In this document: in pieces, positions 34,319 through 42,199 of the stretch | Layout of the letters: every line of letters starts with the position of its first letter | Position numbering within the stretch: position 1 is the first letter of the stretch | From: Proteus faecis | GTDB lineage: Bacteria; Pseudomonadota; Gammaproteobacteria; Enterobacterales; Enterobacteriaceae | Direction: 5' to 3' | NCBI RefSeq assembly: GCF_003144395.1 | Contig: NZ_PENZ01000034.1 | Coordinates: 1-64,000, forward strand | Length of the DNA: 64,000 nucleotides | Position numbers and translations under genes: made by a program | Notes under the pieces: model-generated | Told to the model about the DNA's origin: nothing | What the model saw: the letters and a program-made list of their open reading frames with translations, nothing else | Databases searched by the model: none

Positions 34319-35545
34319 TTAAATCAACTGCCAATTTTTACGTTTTTCCTGTATCCGTTTGCAATATCGGTCATAACAGTGTGATTTGGTAGGACTAAAT
34401 GCTAATGTTCTACACCAAAAATCATTACGTAAAATAGTTTTACAGATCCGTCGCCAAGACGGGATTTGTTTACTGCTAGTATCACCGTCTTGTTCATCAG
34501 GTATTCCATTTGGGTAATCCCGTTCAGCATACCAATGAAGATAAACTGCGATTTTATTTCGGTAATGTTCGGCTGTTTGTTTTGGTAAGCTCGCTAGTAA
34601 AAAGTGGGCGTAAGATTTCCATGTATGATGGGTAGGTTTACTAATTTTACGTTGCCCAAAAAAACCTGATTTATTATGAGGGTGAGTGTATAACATACCT
34701 GCATCAGCACCGCTCACTCGTTCACAGGCGAGACTCCACGTCTCAGGTTCTAAAACATGGTATAACCATAGTCCTTTACGTTGTTCAGGACCAAATGGCT
34801 CACAAATGCGCATCTGACTTAAACTAACCCCAGCTTGGTGCATTAGATCATAAATAGAATTATAGGGGAGGTTAAAACGTGAAATGTATGTCCAAATATC
34901 TTTTACATGCCAGTCATAAATAGGATAGGCCATATAATAAAAACCTTCGGGTGATGCCGTTGTCCATGGTATATCATCAGCATAACGTAGTTTTTTGTTG
35001 TTATTGATAGCAATAAAGCGATTTAATGATTCATCGGCTCTGATCCCTAATAAAATAACTGAACTACGATGATTTCCTGTGATCCATTGATTAAATGCGG
35101 GTGTAAAGTCTTCAAAAATCATATTCGAATGATAAAAAGGGAAAAAGTTTGGATCAGTGATTGCATCTTCTGGAGGTTGTCTTACCCATTTTTTTTCAGG
35201 TTCCCAAGCCGTCCAAGTTGGTTCATATTGTGAGATCCCACTTTCTGTCGTTATAGGTAATGCTATCCAGTAAAATCGTTCCGTACAATCTGCATACAAA
35301 AGCTTCATTTTTGCAACATGGCTAATGGTAGCGGAGTATTGGACTTCCCAGTCAAGAAACATAACATTGAATTTTCGATGTCGCTTTCTTGCTTCTGCAG
35401 CAACAAGATGAAACAGAACAGTAGAATCTTTACCTCCAGAAAAGGAGAGAGAGATTTGTTCAAAAGTATCAAACAACCATTCAATTCGTGTTTGAGTAGC
35501 ATCTAGCACATTAATTCCAAGAGGAATTTTGTATTTGCAAGACAT
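34319..35545 (-). CDS. ibrA: PAPS reductase-like PP-loop protein, IbrA-like
   Basis: A 408-residue protein. The N-terminal PP-loop reads ISLSFSGGKDSTVLFHLVAA (about residues 31-50), then VMFLDWEVQYSATI, LLGIRADESLNRF, and the lower half with MAYPIYDWHVKDIWTYISRF. The C-terminal ~150 residues correspond to DUF3440 of IbrA. PP-loop enzymes activate substrates by adenylation, often for sulfur transfer. The start at 35545 (MSCKYKIPLG) agrees with homologues; GTG at 35554 is an alternative. It is transcribed first, with IbrB downstream and a methyltransferase gene divergent. Confidence 0.86.
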   Translation of the reverse strand: MSCKYKIPLGINVLDATQTRIEWLFDTFEQISLSFSGGKDSTVLFHLVAAEARKRHRKFNVMFLDWEVQYSATISHVAKMKLLYADCTERFYWIALPITTESGISQYEPTWTAWEPEKKWVRQPPEDAITDPNFFPFYHSNMIFEDFTPAFNQWITGNHRSSVILLGIRADESLNRFIAINNNKKLRYADDIPWTTASPEGFYYMAYPIYDWHVKDIWTYISRFNLPYNSIYDLMHQAGVSLSQMRICEPFGPEQRKGLWLYHVLEPETWSLACERVSGADAGMLYTHPHNKSGFFGQRKISKPTHHTWKSYAHFLLASLPKQTAEHYRNKIAVYLHWYAERDYPNGIPDEQDGDTSSKQIPSWRRICKTILRNDFWCRTLAFSPTKSHCYDRYCKRIQEKRKNWQLI

Positions 35546-35850
35546 AACTATCACCAGAATAAGTTAGTTAATAGTGATTATTACTTAATCATATTTAGAT
35601 TATAAAGGTAAGTAATGGTTGCTGATTGTTACTGAAATTTACTTAAAATATAGAATAATAAATCATATGTCATTGTTATTATTGATAATTTTTAGTAATG
35701 AAAGCTTTCATTTATAATTAATAGAAATGAAGTAAGTGATTTAGTTAGTAGATGATATTTTAAAAATATTTCCTGATTTACTATTCGGTATTTCCAACTA
35801 TTCATTCAAGAAATAAAAAATAAAATAGTCATTTTTTGATAGGGTATTGT

Positions 35851-36510
35851 ATGACATTAAGTACACATGATGGAGCTAAAGTATATACACCAGTGTCATT
35901 GAAGCTATATGATTGGTGGGTGCTTAATATTTCTAATAGCTATGCATGGCAGTGTGATACGAATAAATATTTAATACCACATTTTAAAAATCATCTCGGC
36001 GATCGCCATATGGATATTGGTGTTGGAACGGGATTTTATTTAAAAAAATCTTTAAATTATATAAAAGAAATCTCATTGACTGATCTTAATTTACACAGTC
36101 TGAAACATACTAAAAAGTATGTACCTGATGATAAATTAATAAATTGTCTCCAGCATGATGTTTTTCAGCCTTTTTCTAATAAATTAAATGCATCTTATAA
36201 TTCTATCTCCTTGTTTTATTTACTACATTGTTTACCAGGAACGATGGTTGATAAGAAAAAAGCGATAGAAAATATAAGTTATTTACTGACAGAAAAAGGG
36301 GTTTTATATGGCACAACGATTTTAGGGCAAGGAGTAAAACATAATATTTTTGGTAAAAAATTAATGTCTATTTACAACAAAAAAGGTATTTTTTGCAATT
36401 ATTCTGATTCAGCGGACTCTTTGGAAGGAATGCTTTCCTCTTTATTCCATGACATCTCTATACATGTACAAGGTACTGTAGCTTTGTTCACAGCAAAGAA
36501 TAAAAAATAA
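35851..36510 (+). CDS. Class I SAM-dependent methyltransferase
   Basis: A 219-residue protein. Motif I is MDIGVGTGFYL (about residues 53-63), the post-I acidic stretch is SLTDLNLHSLKH, and the motif IV region is YNSISLFYLLHCLPG. A YLLTEKGVLYGTTILG strand follows. This is the small-molecule methyltransferase fold; the substrate is unknown. The ATG at 35851 with AGGG upstream is preferred over a TTG at 35836. It is divergent from ibrA and 55 bases upstream of the toxin B-like gene on the same strand. Confidence 0.82.
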   Translation: MTLSTHDGAKVYTPVSLKLYDWWVLNISNSYAWQCDTNKYLIPHFKNHLGDRHMDIGVGTGFYLKKSLNYIKEISLTDLNLHSLKHTKKYVPDDKLINCLQHDVFQPFSNKLNASYNSISLFYLLHCLPGTMVDKKKAIENISYLLTEKGVLYGTTILGQGVKHNIFGKKLMSIYNKKGIFCNYSDSADSLEGMLSSLFHDISIHVQGTVALFTAKNKK

Positions 36511-36565
36511 TAAGAAATATTATTCTAATTAGAGGCTTTTTATCTTTATTTTATTAAGGAATAGT

Positions 36566-36967
36566 ATGTTAGTGCGTAGTCTATTTTTTGCCTTTTCATT
36601 ATTAACGCCAGCGGCATTTGCCACAGATACATTAAGTCATAATATTGAATATTATTCTAATGTTACGTTAACGGATTTTAATTCGGGAAAAATTGAAGAT
36701 GGTCGGTATTTTTGTGTTAAAGCCATGAATCATGGTGGTGAAGTTATCGCCTGTGCAGTGTCTAACAAGTCAGATTGGGCTTCTTCTTATGAGCACTTTT
36801 TTCAGCAAGCACATTATTACTACACAACAGGTAAAAGCTTTAGATTATACGTTCAGCCCAATGTTTGGACTCATCCCAAATTTACTCGAGTATATTCAAA
36901 TAAAGCGATAGCTGGATTCGCTAGTTGCCATAATAGTCGTTGCATGGGGCCAACAAAAGATAACTAA
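36566..36967 (+). CDS. AB5-toxin B-subunit homologue (SubB/PltB-like)
   Basis: A 133-residue secreted protein. The signal peptide ends near Ala19 (MLVRSLFFAFSLLTPAAFA). The mature part closely follows subtilase cytotoxin SubB and typhoid toxin PltB: YYSN (SubB YYSD with the sialic-acid pocket Ser12, here Ser31), RYFCVKAM, VIACAVSNKSDWASSYEHFF, YYTTGKSFRLYVQPNVWTHP, AGFASCHNSRCMGP. Four cysteines (50, 63, 121, 126) fit the family's two disulfides. Such pentamers bind sialylated glycans on host cells. No protease or ADP-ribosyltransferase A-subunit gene lies nearby, so it appears orphan. Confidence 0.85.
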   Translation: MLVRSLFFAFSLLTPAAFATDTLSHNIEYYSNVTLTDFNSGKIEDGRYFCVKAMNHGGEVIACAVSNKSDWASSYEHFFQQAHYYYTTGKSFRLYVQPNVWTHPKFTRVYSNKAIAGFASCHNSRCMGPTKDN

Positions 36968-37080
36968 TTGATTAATATTAAATGGTATAAATCCCATTAG
37001 AGTTTCAGATAGTTTTTTTAATGAGTGAAGAGTAAAAGAATACTCTATAAATGCTAACGTAATGGCATTTAGGAGGCTAT

Positions 37081-37252
37081 ATGAGATTTTTATTTAAAAG
37101 TATTTTTCTTGCCGTAGGTATTTTGTCTTCTAGTTTTGTTATGGCAGATAATGCTGAACTACATTAATCGTGTAGCTAAAGATATCGACGTTAGTGTAAA
37201 CGCCCCCGAAGGGGGCGTTAAAGAATGGCTTGCAAAAAATGGTACGTCTTGA
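37081..37252 (+). pseudogene. Chimeric remnant: MliC-like signal peptide fused to an unknown tail
   Basis: MRFLFKSIFLAVGILSSSFV continues MADNAE like the start of the MliC-type gene at 39290, then hits a stop. In the +1 frame it continues LNYINRVAKDIDVSVNAPEG then GVKEWLAKNGTS and a stop, which is not MliC-like. It looks like a deletion or recombination joint of two genes. GGAGG upstream is still intact. Confidence 0.6.
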
Positions 37253-37299
37253 TTTAAAAAGATTAATTATTGCTTTTTTAAGTTAACAGAGGCCTTTTA

Positions 37300-37440
37300 A
37301 TGGGGGTTTTTATACGTTTAAAGCTATTATGTTGGATACAGATAAAGTGTTACTCATCTTTTAGTAACGAAAAATTTTTACACCACACATTACGTGAACC
37401 CTATTTTTTCTTAAATAATCATATCTGTCTTAATCCTTTT
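37300..37440. repeat. Dispersed non-coding repeat R1, copy 2
   Basis: AAAGCTATTATGTTGGATAC onward matches AAAGCTCGTTATGTTGGGTG at 38903, and CTTAAATAATCATATCTGTC matches the 38985 region. Overall about three quarters of positions agree over ~130 bases. Confidence 0.55.
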
Positions 37441-38422
37441 GAAAAAAAACAACTCTTTTAGGCTCAATAAACCAGTGAATGGTAGAGTTAAAAGTTAATA
37501 AAATAGAGAGGCAAATAGTTGATAGTGTCAGTAATATTATTACTAATGAATTATATTCTACATGGAAATAAGCTAGGATTTGTAAAAAAATAAAACAAAT
37601 AATAGGATGGATTAAATAAACACCTAAAGCATTGTTTGATACTCTAGCATATTTATCAGTTGATAAAGCGAAATAAATTATACTAGAACCTAAAACGATA
37701 CTTATAAAGAATTTTAAAATATACATAACAAAAAAAGGCGATAAAAAATCAACTTTGGTCATGTTTATAATTAAGCTTGTGATACTTTCCTTATGATAGA
37801 GTGCGACTATAGCTAAAGTTGTCGTGATTACAATTATCAAACAAGGCTTTTTTCTAAGTGAGGATATTTTTTCAGCACTAATAAAATAAGCAATTATAAA
37901 GAATGGGAAATATATAATAATAGAGAAAAATTTTGACGAGTTAATTAAATGATTTTGGGCTAAATAAGAAAGGAATAATGATCCTATCAAAATACAAAAC
38001 AATATTAAGCTATTAGATTTTAATTTTTTTGGTAATAATAAGAAAAAAGCTTGCCAAACAGGAGTGGCTAAGAAAAACCATACTCCATTTTGAGGTTCAA
38101 AGATATAAGTATTTAAACTTAATTCGCCTGAGAAGTATAGCGGAATTGCATCAACTGTTTGAAATGTTAAGTAAATGATAAAAGATGAAAGTAAACTAAG
38201 TTTTAAAGATTTCCACGTGGTATTCTTCGTTACGAATGCAACTATAAATACAAACATAGGAATTAATGTTAAGTCAAAAATATCAATAAAAAATGAGACT
38301 TTATTTTTATCAGCTAAATTTAAGTAGAAATTAAAAACAATAAAAGAACTCAATATCAGCTTTAAAGTAGGCCAATATGGTTGGGTAATTTGATTTGATT
38401 CAGGCTTAATTTGTTGTTTCAT
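37430..38422 (-). CDS. Acyltransferase 3 family membrane protein
   Basis: A 330-residue protein with about ten membrane segments. The first spans ~19-38 (TLKLILSSFIVFNFYLNLAD), and a late GVYLIHPIICFIFLQILAYF segment is typical of OafA/WecH-like acyltransferases. The usual early His-Asp catalytic phrase is not obvious near the first helix, so activity is uncertain. Members O-acetylate or acylate cell-surface polysaccharide. It is very AT-rich, as for acquired surface genes. The R1 repeat runs into its 3' end. Confidence 0.7.
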   Translation of the reverse strand: MKQQIKPESNQITQPYWPTLKLILSSFIVFNFYLNLADKNKVSFFIDIFDLTLIPMFVFIVAFVTKNTTWKSLKLSLLSSFIIYLTFQTVDAIPLYFSGELSLNTYIFEPQNGVWFFLATPVWQAFFLLLPKKLKSNSLILFCILIGSLFLSYLAQNHLINSSKFFSIIIYFPFFIIAYFISAEKISSLRKKPCLIIVITTTLAIVALYHKESITSLIINMTKVDFLSPFFVMYILKFFISIVLGSSIIYFALSTDKYARVSNNALGVYLIHPIICFIFLQILAYFHVEYNSLVIILLTLSTICLSILLTFNSTIHWFIEPKRVVFFQKD

Positions 38423-38587
38423 ATGGGCGCCCTATATAGAAATTAATTCATTGTACTGTATTGATATACTTATTTGAAATGAATTTATTGGAATTAACTA
38501 AGAAACAGTTTCAATTTACCTTGAATAAATGGTAGTTCTATAAATTTAGTTCAAATATATTATAACTGATTGTTTTATATTAATTAA

Positions 38588-38857
38588 ATGATAAGTGGCA
38601 TCAATAATGCAGGAGAAGAAAATAGTGTACCCATTCCTGATTAAATAGCAGATAAATTGTGTGATCAAAAATTTAAGAATTTCGATAAAGTTAGACAAAA
38701 ATTATGGGAAGAAGTATTAAAATTCTGAGTGAAGCAAGAATTTTATACAAAGTAACAGAACTTGAATGCGAAATAGTTTGGCGCCTATACTAGGTAGAAA
38801 TACAGTGTTGGTGGATAATTCGTTTGAGCTTAATTCTGATAAACTGATTAGTTAAGG
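38588..38857 (+). pseudogene. Remnant of a colicin/S-pyocin HNH DNase domain
   Basis: One frame gives MISGINNAGEENSVPIPD, stop, IADKLCDQKFKNFDKVRQKL then WEEVLKF, stop. This matches the VPxPxxIADKLRxKxFxxFDDFRxxFWxEV start of colicin E9/pyocin S nuclease domains. Further on, another frame reads NSLAPILGRNTVLVDNSFEL then NSDKLIS, matching the ...AP...VGG...ELHHDKPIS core with the HH lost to NS. Stops and shifts make it inactive. An immunity gene was not seen. Confidence 0.72.
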
Positions 38858-38884
38858 TAGGGAGAGGGGATTATAATATAGGGA

Positions 38885-39015
38885 GTATTCTATATTCAAA
38901 GCTCGTTATGTTGGGTGTAGATAAAATGTCACTAATCTTGAAGTGAAGATGGCTTTTCACTCTACATATCAAGTGTTTTTCTCTTAAATAATTATATTTG
39001 TCATAATGCTTTTAA
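38885..39015. repeat. Dispersed non-coding repeat R1, copy 3
   Basis: Shares AAAGCTnnTTATGTTGG with copy 2 and AGTGAA-TTTTCACTCyAYATATCAAG with copy 1. The remaining 39016-39289 is AT-rich leader of the MliC-like gene. Confidence 0.55.
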
Positions 39016-39289
39016 TAAACGCCTAGTCTTTTGTGATTTTGTTCCATATCTCTTAACTTAGAACCAACTCCTATTTCGCCAGCTAATATTTTGAATACTT
39101 ACCTAATCATGTTTATATCTCCAATATAAATTAAGAAAAGCTTAAAATAATCTCTTTATTATTCAATAAATCAATGGCGTTTTTTACAATTGGATAAATC
39201 TCATGGAAAAAAATATAAATTTTGATTAATTATATTAAATTAGTTAGTGATGTATTAGACGTATTTACCAAATAGTATTAGGAGATTAT

Positions 39290-39625
39290 ATGAAACTATT
39301 ATTAAAAAGTTTTGCTTTTACGGTTAGCCTTTTATCTGCGGGTTTTGTTATGGCTGATAATGCAGATGAGGTAACGAAAGTATCTTATACATGTGAAAAC
39401 AATAAAATAATGGAAGTTATTTATATAAATACAGAAAAGGATAGCTATGCAATTATTAATCAAATGAACGAAATGATACCAATGAAAATTATGAAAATGG
39501 CTTCTGGAGCAAACTATGAGGCAATAAATAAAAATTACACCTATAAGCTTTATACTAAAGGTGATAATGCCGATTTAGTTGAAGGAACAGACAAACCAGT
39601 ATTGAGTGGTTGCAAAGCTAGCTAA
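39290..39625 (+). CDS. MliC/PliC-family periplasmic lysozyme inhibitor
   Basis: A 111-residue protein. The signal peptide ends near Ala22 (LLSAGFVMADN). The mature part has the MliC pattern: YTCENNKIMEVIYINTEKDS, IPMKIMKMASGANYEAINKN, YTYKLYTKGDNADLVEG and a final LSGC; the two cysteines close one disulfide. These proteins plug the active site of c-type lysozyme, often from a host. There is no lipobox, so it is the soluble periplasmic type. A strong TTCG-loop terminator follows. A broken relative lies at 37081. Confidence 0.82.
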   Translation: MKLLLKSFAFTVSLLSAGFVMADNADEVTKVSYTCENNKIMEVIYINTEKDSYAIINQMNEMIPMKIMKMASGANYEAINKNYTYKLYTKGDNADLVEGTDKPVLSGCKAS

Positions 39626-39664
39626 TAATTATTAGTTTTATTAAAAATTATTTAGCATTCTTAT

Positions 39665-39689
39665 AAAGGTCACTTCGGTGACCTTTTTT
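39665..39689 (+). terminator. Terminator of the MliC-like gene
   Basis: AAAGGTCAC-TTCG-GTGACCTTT, a perfect nine-pair stem with a UUCG loop and a T tail. Confidence 0.92.
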
Positions 39690-39713
39690 GTTATTTTGTA
39701 TTAAATTATTCAA

Positions 39714-39930
39714 TAAAAAACCCCCAAGGTGAATTGGGGGAAATGGGTTATATTGTTATAATAAGAAAAAGATTATGAGTTTTCTTTATATTATAAAATA
39801 ATTTAAATCTCCATGTTTTTTATTTAATTTTATTAATATGAGATAAAAAAATATTGTTTTTTTATAAAAATTAAATATTTTTATGGGTAAGGGAAAAGGT
39901 AAAAAAAATCCATCTGAGTGAGATGGATTA
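39714..39930 (-). repeat. Dispersed non-coding repeat R2, copy 2
   Basis: ACCCCCAAGGTGAATTGGGGG and AAATCCATCTGAGTGAGATGG hairpins, both with T runs on the minus strand, spaced as in copy 1 (32218-32450). Confidence 0.6.
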
Positions 39931-40304
39931 AAAAAGTAATAAAATATGCAGTAGGAAGGAATTAGAACACTTATTTGAAATAAGTATTCTAGAAATTAAT
40001 CATTACACATTTGTATAAAAATTAATTCCGTTATTATTAATAAATTATTTTTTTATAACGGTCAATGTTTATGGTCGATAATTTTATTGATTCTGATCAC
40101 AAAGTTTAATTTTTAATTTTTAATTTTCTAAATTAAAAGAATACTAAGAAAGGTTGTTTGAGTGAAAATTATCATTTAGAATTACAAAATTATCATTTTG
40201 ATATTTATTTAATAAACAGAATTTTAAATCTAATGATATAGTTCACGCAATTTTACTTAATTGAAGTATCCTATTTTTTATATGGCTCTTCTTATTATTC
40301 AAAT

Positions 40305-40560
40305 TATTCAAAGACAAAAAAAATCCATCTGGGGAAGATGGATTAAAAGGAAAATACTCATATCGTATAATGATGAGAACAGCATGTTAACTAAATGAAC
40401 AACTTAGAATCTATAACCCTACAGCGTTAATGACATTATTATTAATAAACAAAATAAAATAAAAACTCAATAGCTATATCGCAATAATGATCTTTTGTAA
40501 TATAAAAATATCAATATGTTTTATCTTGGGTGTTGTGAATCAGTTTATTACTAACTCAAT
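40305..40560 (-). repeat. Dispersed non-coding repeat R2, copy 3 (right half)
   Basis: The CCATCT...AGATGG hairpin with minus-strand T run recurs at 40321-40343. It is followed by ATCGTATAATGA (40359) and TATAAAAATATCAA (about 40501), both also at the same relative places in copy 1 (32457, 32590). No gene is visible in 39931-40775 apart from these blocks and a weak copy of the 60-base repeat at 40645-40735. Confidence 0.5.
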
Positions 40561-40775
40561 ATGCTTGGAATAATCTAACAGCAGAAAAATTCTGGCAGTG
40601 CAGAGTATGAATCAGTCACTTATTATAATAATTGGTTTAGTGAGACTTTTGTCAGTGCTGACTACAGAATCAACCCTATGATATTGTTAATTATTCTTTT
40701 TCTAGGAGTATTACTTATGGTAGTCGTGTAACTTGAAGGATATTCTGTGAAAAATTAATTGTTGAGGTCATAGAT

Positions 40776-41234
40776 ATGAGAACGCTTTCTAGAATAAGTA
40801 AATCGTTGCTGATAATTATAGGATTGTCAATGATATCTGTTTCTTCTTATGCTGATCCAAATAATGGGCATGGAAGAGGTCAAAATAAAGGATATCAAGG
40901 AGAGAAACCAAACAAATGGCATAATAAATCACAAAATAACCACTTTGATAATGAAACATCTTTCTCAATTTCGTTATCTTACAATGAGGCTAGAGCAATT
41001 GCTCTGAATGGTGGATTTACTGGATACTCATCGCTACCGCCAGGTATTGCTAAAAATTTAGTAAGAGGAAAGCCATTGCCTCCTGGTATTGCGAAGAAAA
41101 TGGTTCCTGAAAAAATGCTTAGCCAATTACCTTACTATCCTGGCTACGAATGGCGCATTGTTGGAAATGATTTGGTGTTAATTGCATTAAGCACAGCAAT
41201 AGTGGTTTCAATCATTAATAATGTTTTTGATTAA
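40776..41234 (+). CDS. CigR-like exported protein (RcnB-type)
   Basis: A 152-residue protein. The signal peptide ends near Ala26 (ISVSSYADPNN), followed by a low-complexity Asn/Gly/His/Lys-rich linker (about 27-60). The C-terminal module YSSLPPGIAKNLVRGKPLPP then GIAKKMVPEKM, LPYYPGYEWRIVGNDLVLIA and a hydrophobic end match Salmonella CigR, which restrains MgtC-dependent virulence. Two PPGIAK repeats are visible. It is a lone gene, probably periplasmic or inner-membrane-attached through the C-terminal VLIALSTAIVVSIINNV helix. Confidence 0.85.
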   Translation: MRTLSRISKSLLIIIGLSMISVSSYADPNNGHGRGQNKGYQGEKPNKWHNKSQNNHFDNETSFSISLSYNEARAIALNGGFTGYSSLPPGIAKNLVRGKPLPPGIAKKMVPEKMLSQLPYYPGYEWRIVGNDLVLIALSTAIVVSIINNVFD

Positions 41235-41695
41235 AATATTATAATGAATTAAATATAGTTGAACAATTGCTGAGTTTTAATCTATAACCATAACCTTGTG
41301 GGTTTAAGAGCCTTAAGAGTTGAACCTTCCTTTTTTCTTGCGAGAAAGGGGTTTCTGCTTCCGAAGCAGATTGTGCGGATATAGATTAAATGGCTAGTGT
41401 GATTTGATGCTGGTTTGCTAGTTACGCGACAACTTAACATAATACTTTTCCGCATATTTGTAATTTCTTTTAACTCTTTTACCTTTATTTATATTTGTAT
41501 GGTTCTTATTATTAATGATGATCCATCTTAAATAAAACATCTATATAAAAATTAGAATGATTAAGCCAAGTTAAATAAATCCACCATAATGTATTGCTCG
41601 TCATCGTTAAATGATGATTTTGTAAAACAGTGTAAGTCAGACCGTTCTGTTACTGTTTTGTGTCAATATTTTCTTTTTACAAATGGGGAAATATT
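41235..41695. other. Gap with stacked hairpins, no gene
   Basis: GGTTTAAGAGCCTTAAGAGT lies next to CCTTTTTTCTTGCGAGAAAGG (41327-41349) and TCTGCTTCCGAAGCAGA (41356-41372), each able to fold. The GC content is above that of the flanks. This could be an RNA, but no known family was recognised. The rest is AT-rich. Confidence 0.35.
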
Positions 41696-41851
41696 ATGTC
41701 TACAATGAAAACAGAAGTTATTGTTATTCGTTTAACAAAAAAAGAACGTGCATTATTGGATTCAATAAAAACAGCACCATTACTTGCAGATTGGATGAAA
41801 GAATTAGCGCTTTCTAAATTACGAGAGCAAGATATTTCATCTAATAAATAG
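41696..41851 (+). CDS. Small ribbon-helix-helix-like protein
   Basis: A 51-residue protein: MSTMKTEVIVIRLTKKERAL, then LDSIKTAPLLADWMKELALS and a charged end. A beta strand (EVIVIRLTKKE) followed by two helices is the layout of small RHH DNA-binding proteins (YlcI/YnfO-like). GGGGAA seven bases upstream favours this ATG over one at 41660. A TGCCGAC/GTCGGCA terminator follows, so it is monocistronic; no partner toxin is adjacent. Confidence 0.6.
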   Translation: MSTMKTEVIVIRLTKKERALLDSIKTAPLLADWMKELALSKLREQDISSNK

Positions 41852-41858
41852 TAACTAA

Positions 41859-41897
41859 TGCCGACAAGAGGGAATTAAGTCGGCATCTCTATTTTTA
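41859..41897 (+). terminator. Terminator of the small RHH gene
   Basis: TGCCGAC and GTCGGCA make a seven-pair stem with a 13-base loop, followed by TCTCTATTTTT. Confidence 0.7.
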
Positions 41898-42164
41898 TGA
41901 TTTTTGTCGTAGGAGTTTATTGTTTTACCTGTTTTTTATTGTTTTACCTGTTTTTTATTGTATTAAATGAACGGTTGTAAAATTAGGCACGTTAATATAG
42001 TGAGATAAAAAATAGAGAAAAAATAAAAATATTGCTTAATGTAGTCGTTTGCATTGATTAAGTTACATTAAATCAAATGGTTTTAGTTTTTTAAAAAGTA
42101 TTAGAGTAAAGTGAAAGAGATGTAATCTAGCTATAATCAGACATGCTACTAATACTAACCATTG

Positions 42165-42199
42165 CTAATAAAAAAGCCCAATGTGGCGGCATTGGGCTT
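42165..42199 (-). terminator. Strong minus-strand terminator in a gene-free region
   Basis: AAGCCCAATG and CATTGGGCTT pair perfectly (ten pairs, six-base loop); on the minus strand they run into TTTTT. No minus-strand gene ends here, so an unannotated small RNA may. The rest of 41898-42879 has no gene, only a two-unit 19-base tandem repeat at 41919-41956. Confidence 0.7.

Noticed and set aside
37208-37221. GCCCCC-GAA-GGGGGC as a possible terminator
   Set aside because: No T run follows, and the bases fall inside a readable coding remnant (NAPEGGVKEW), so the hairpin is probably incidental to codons.
41919-41956. Two tandem copies of a 19-base unit ATTGTTTTACCTGTTTTTT
   Set aside because: Only two units, no spacers and no related copies, so neither CRISPR nor an iteron array.
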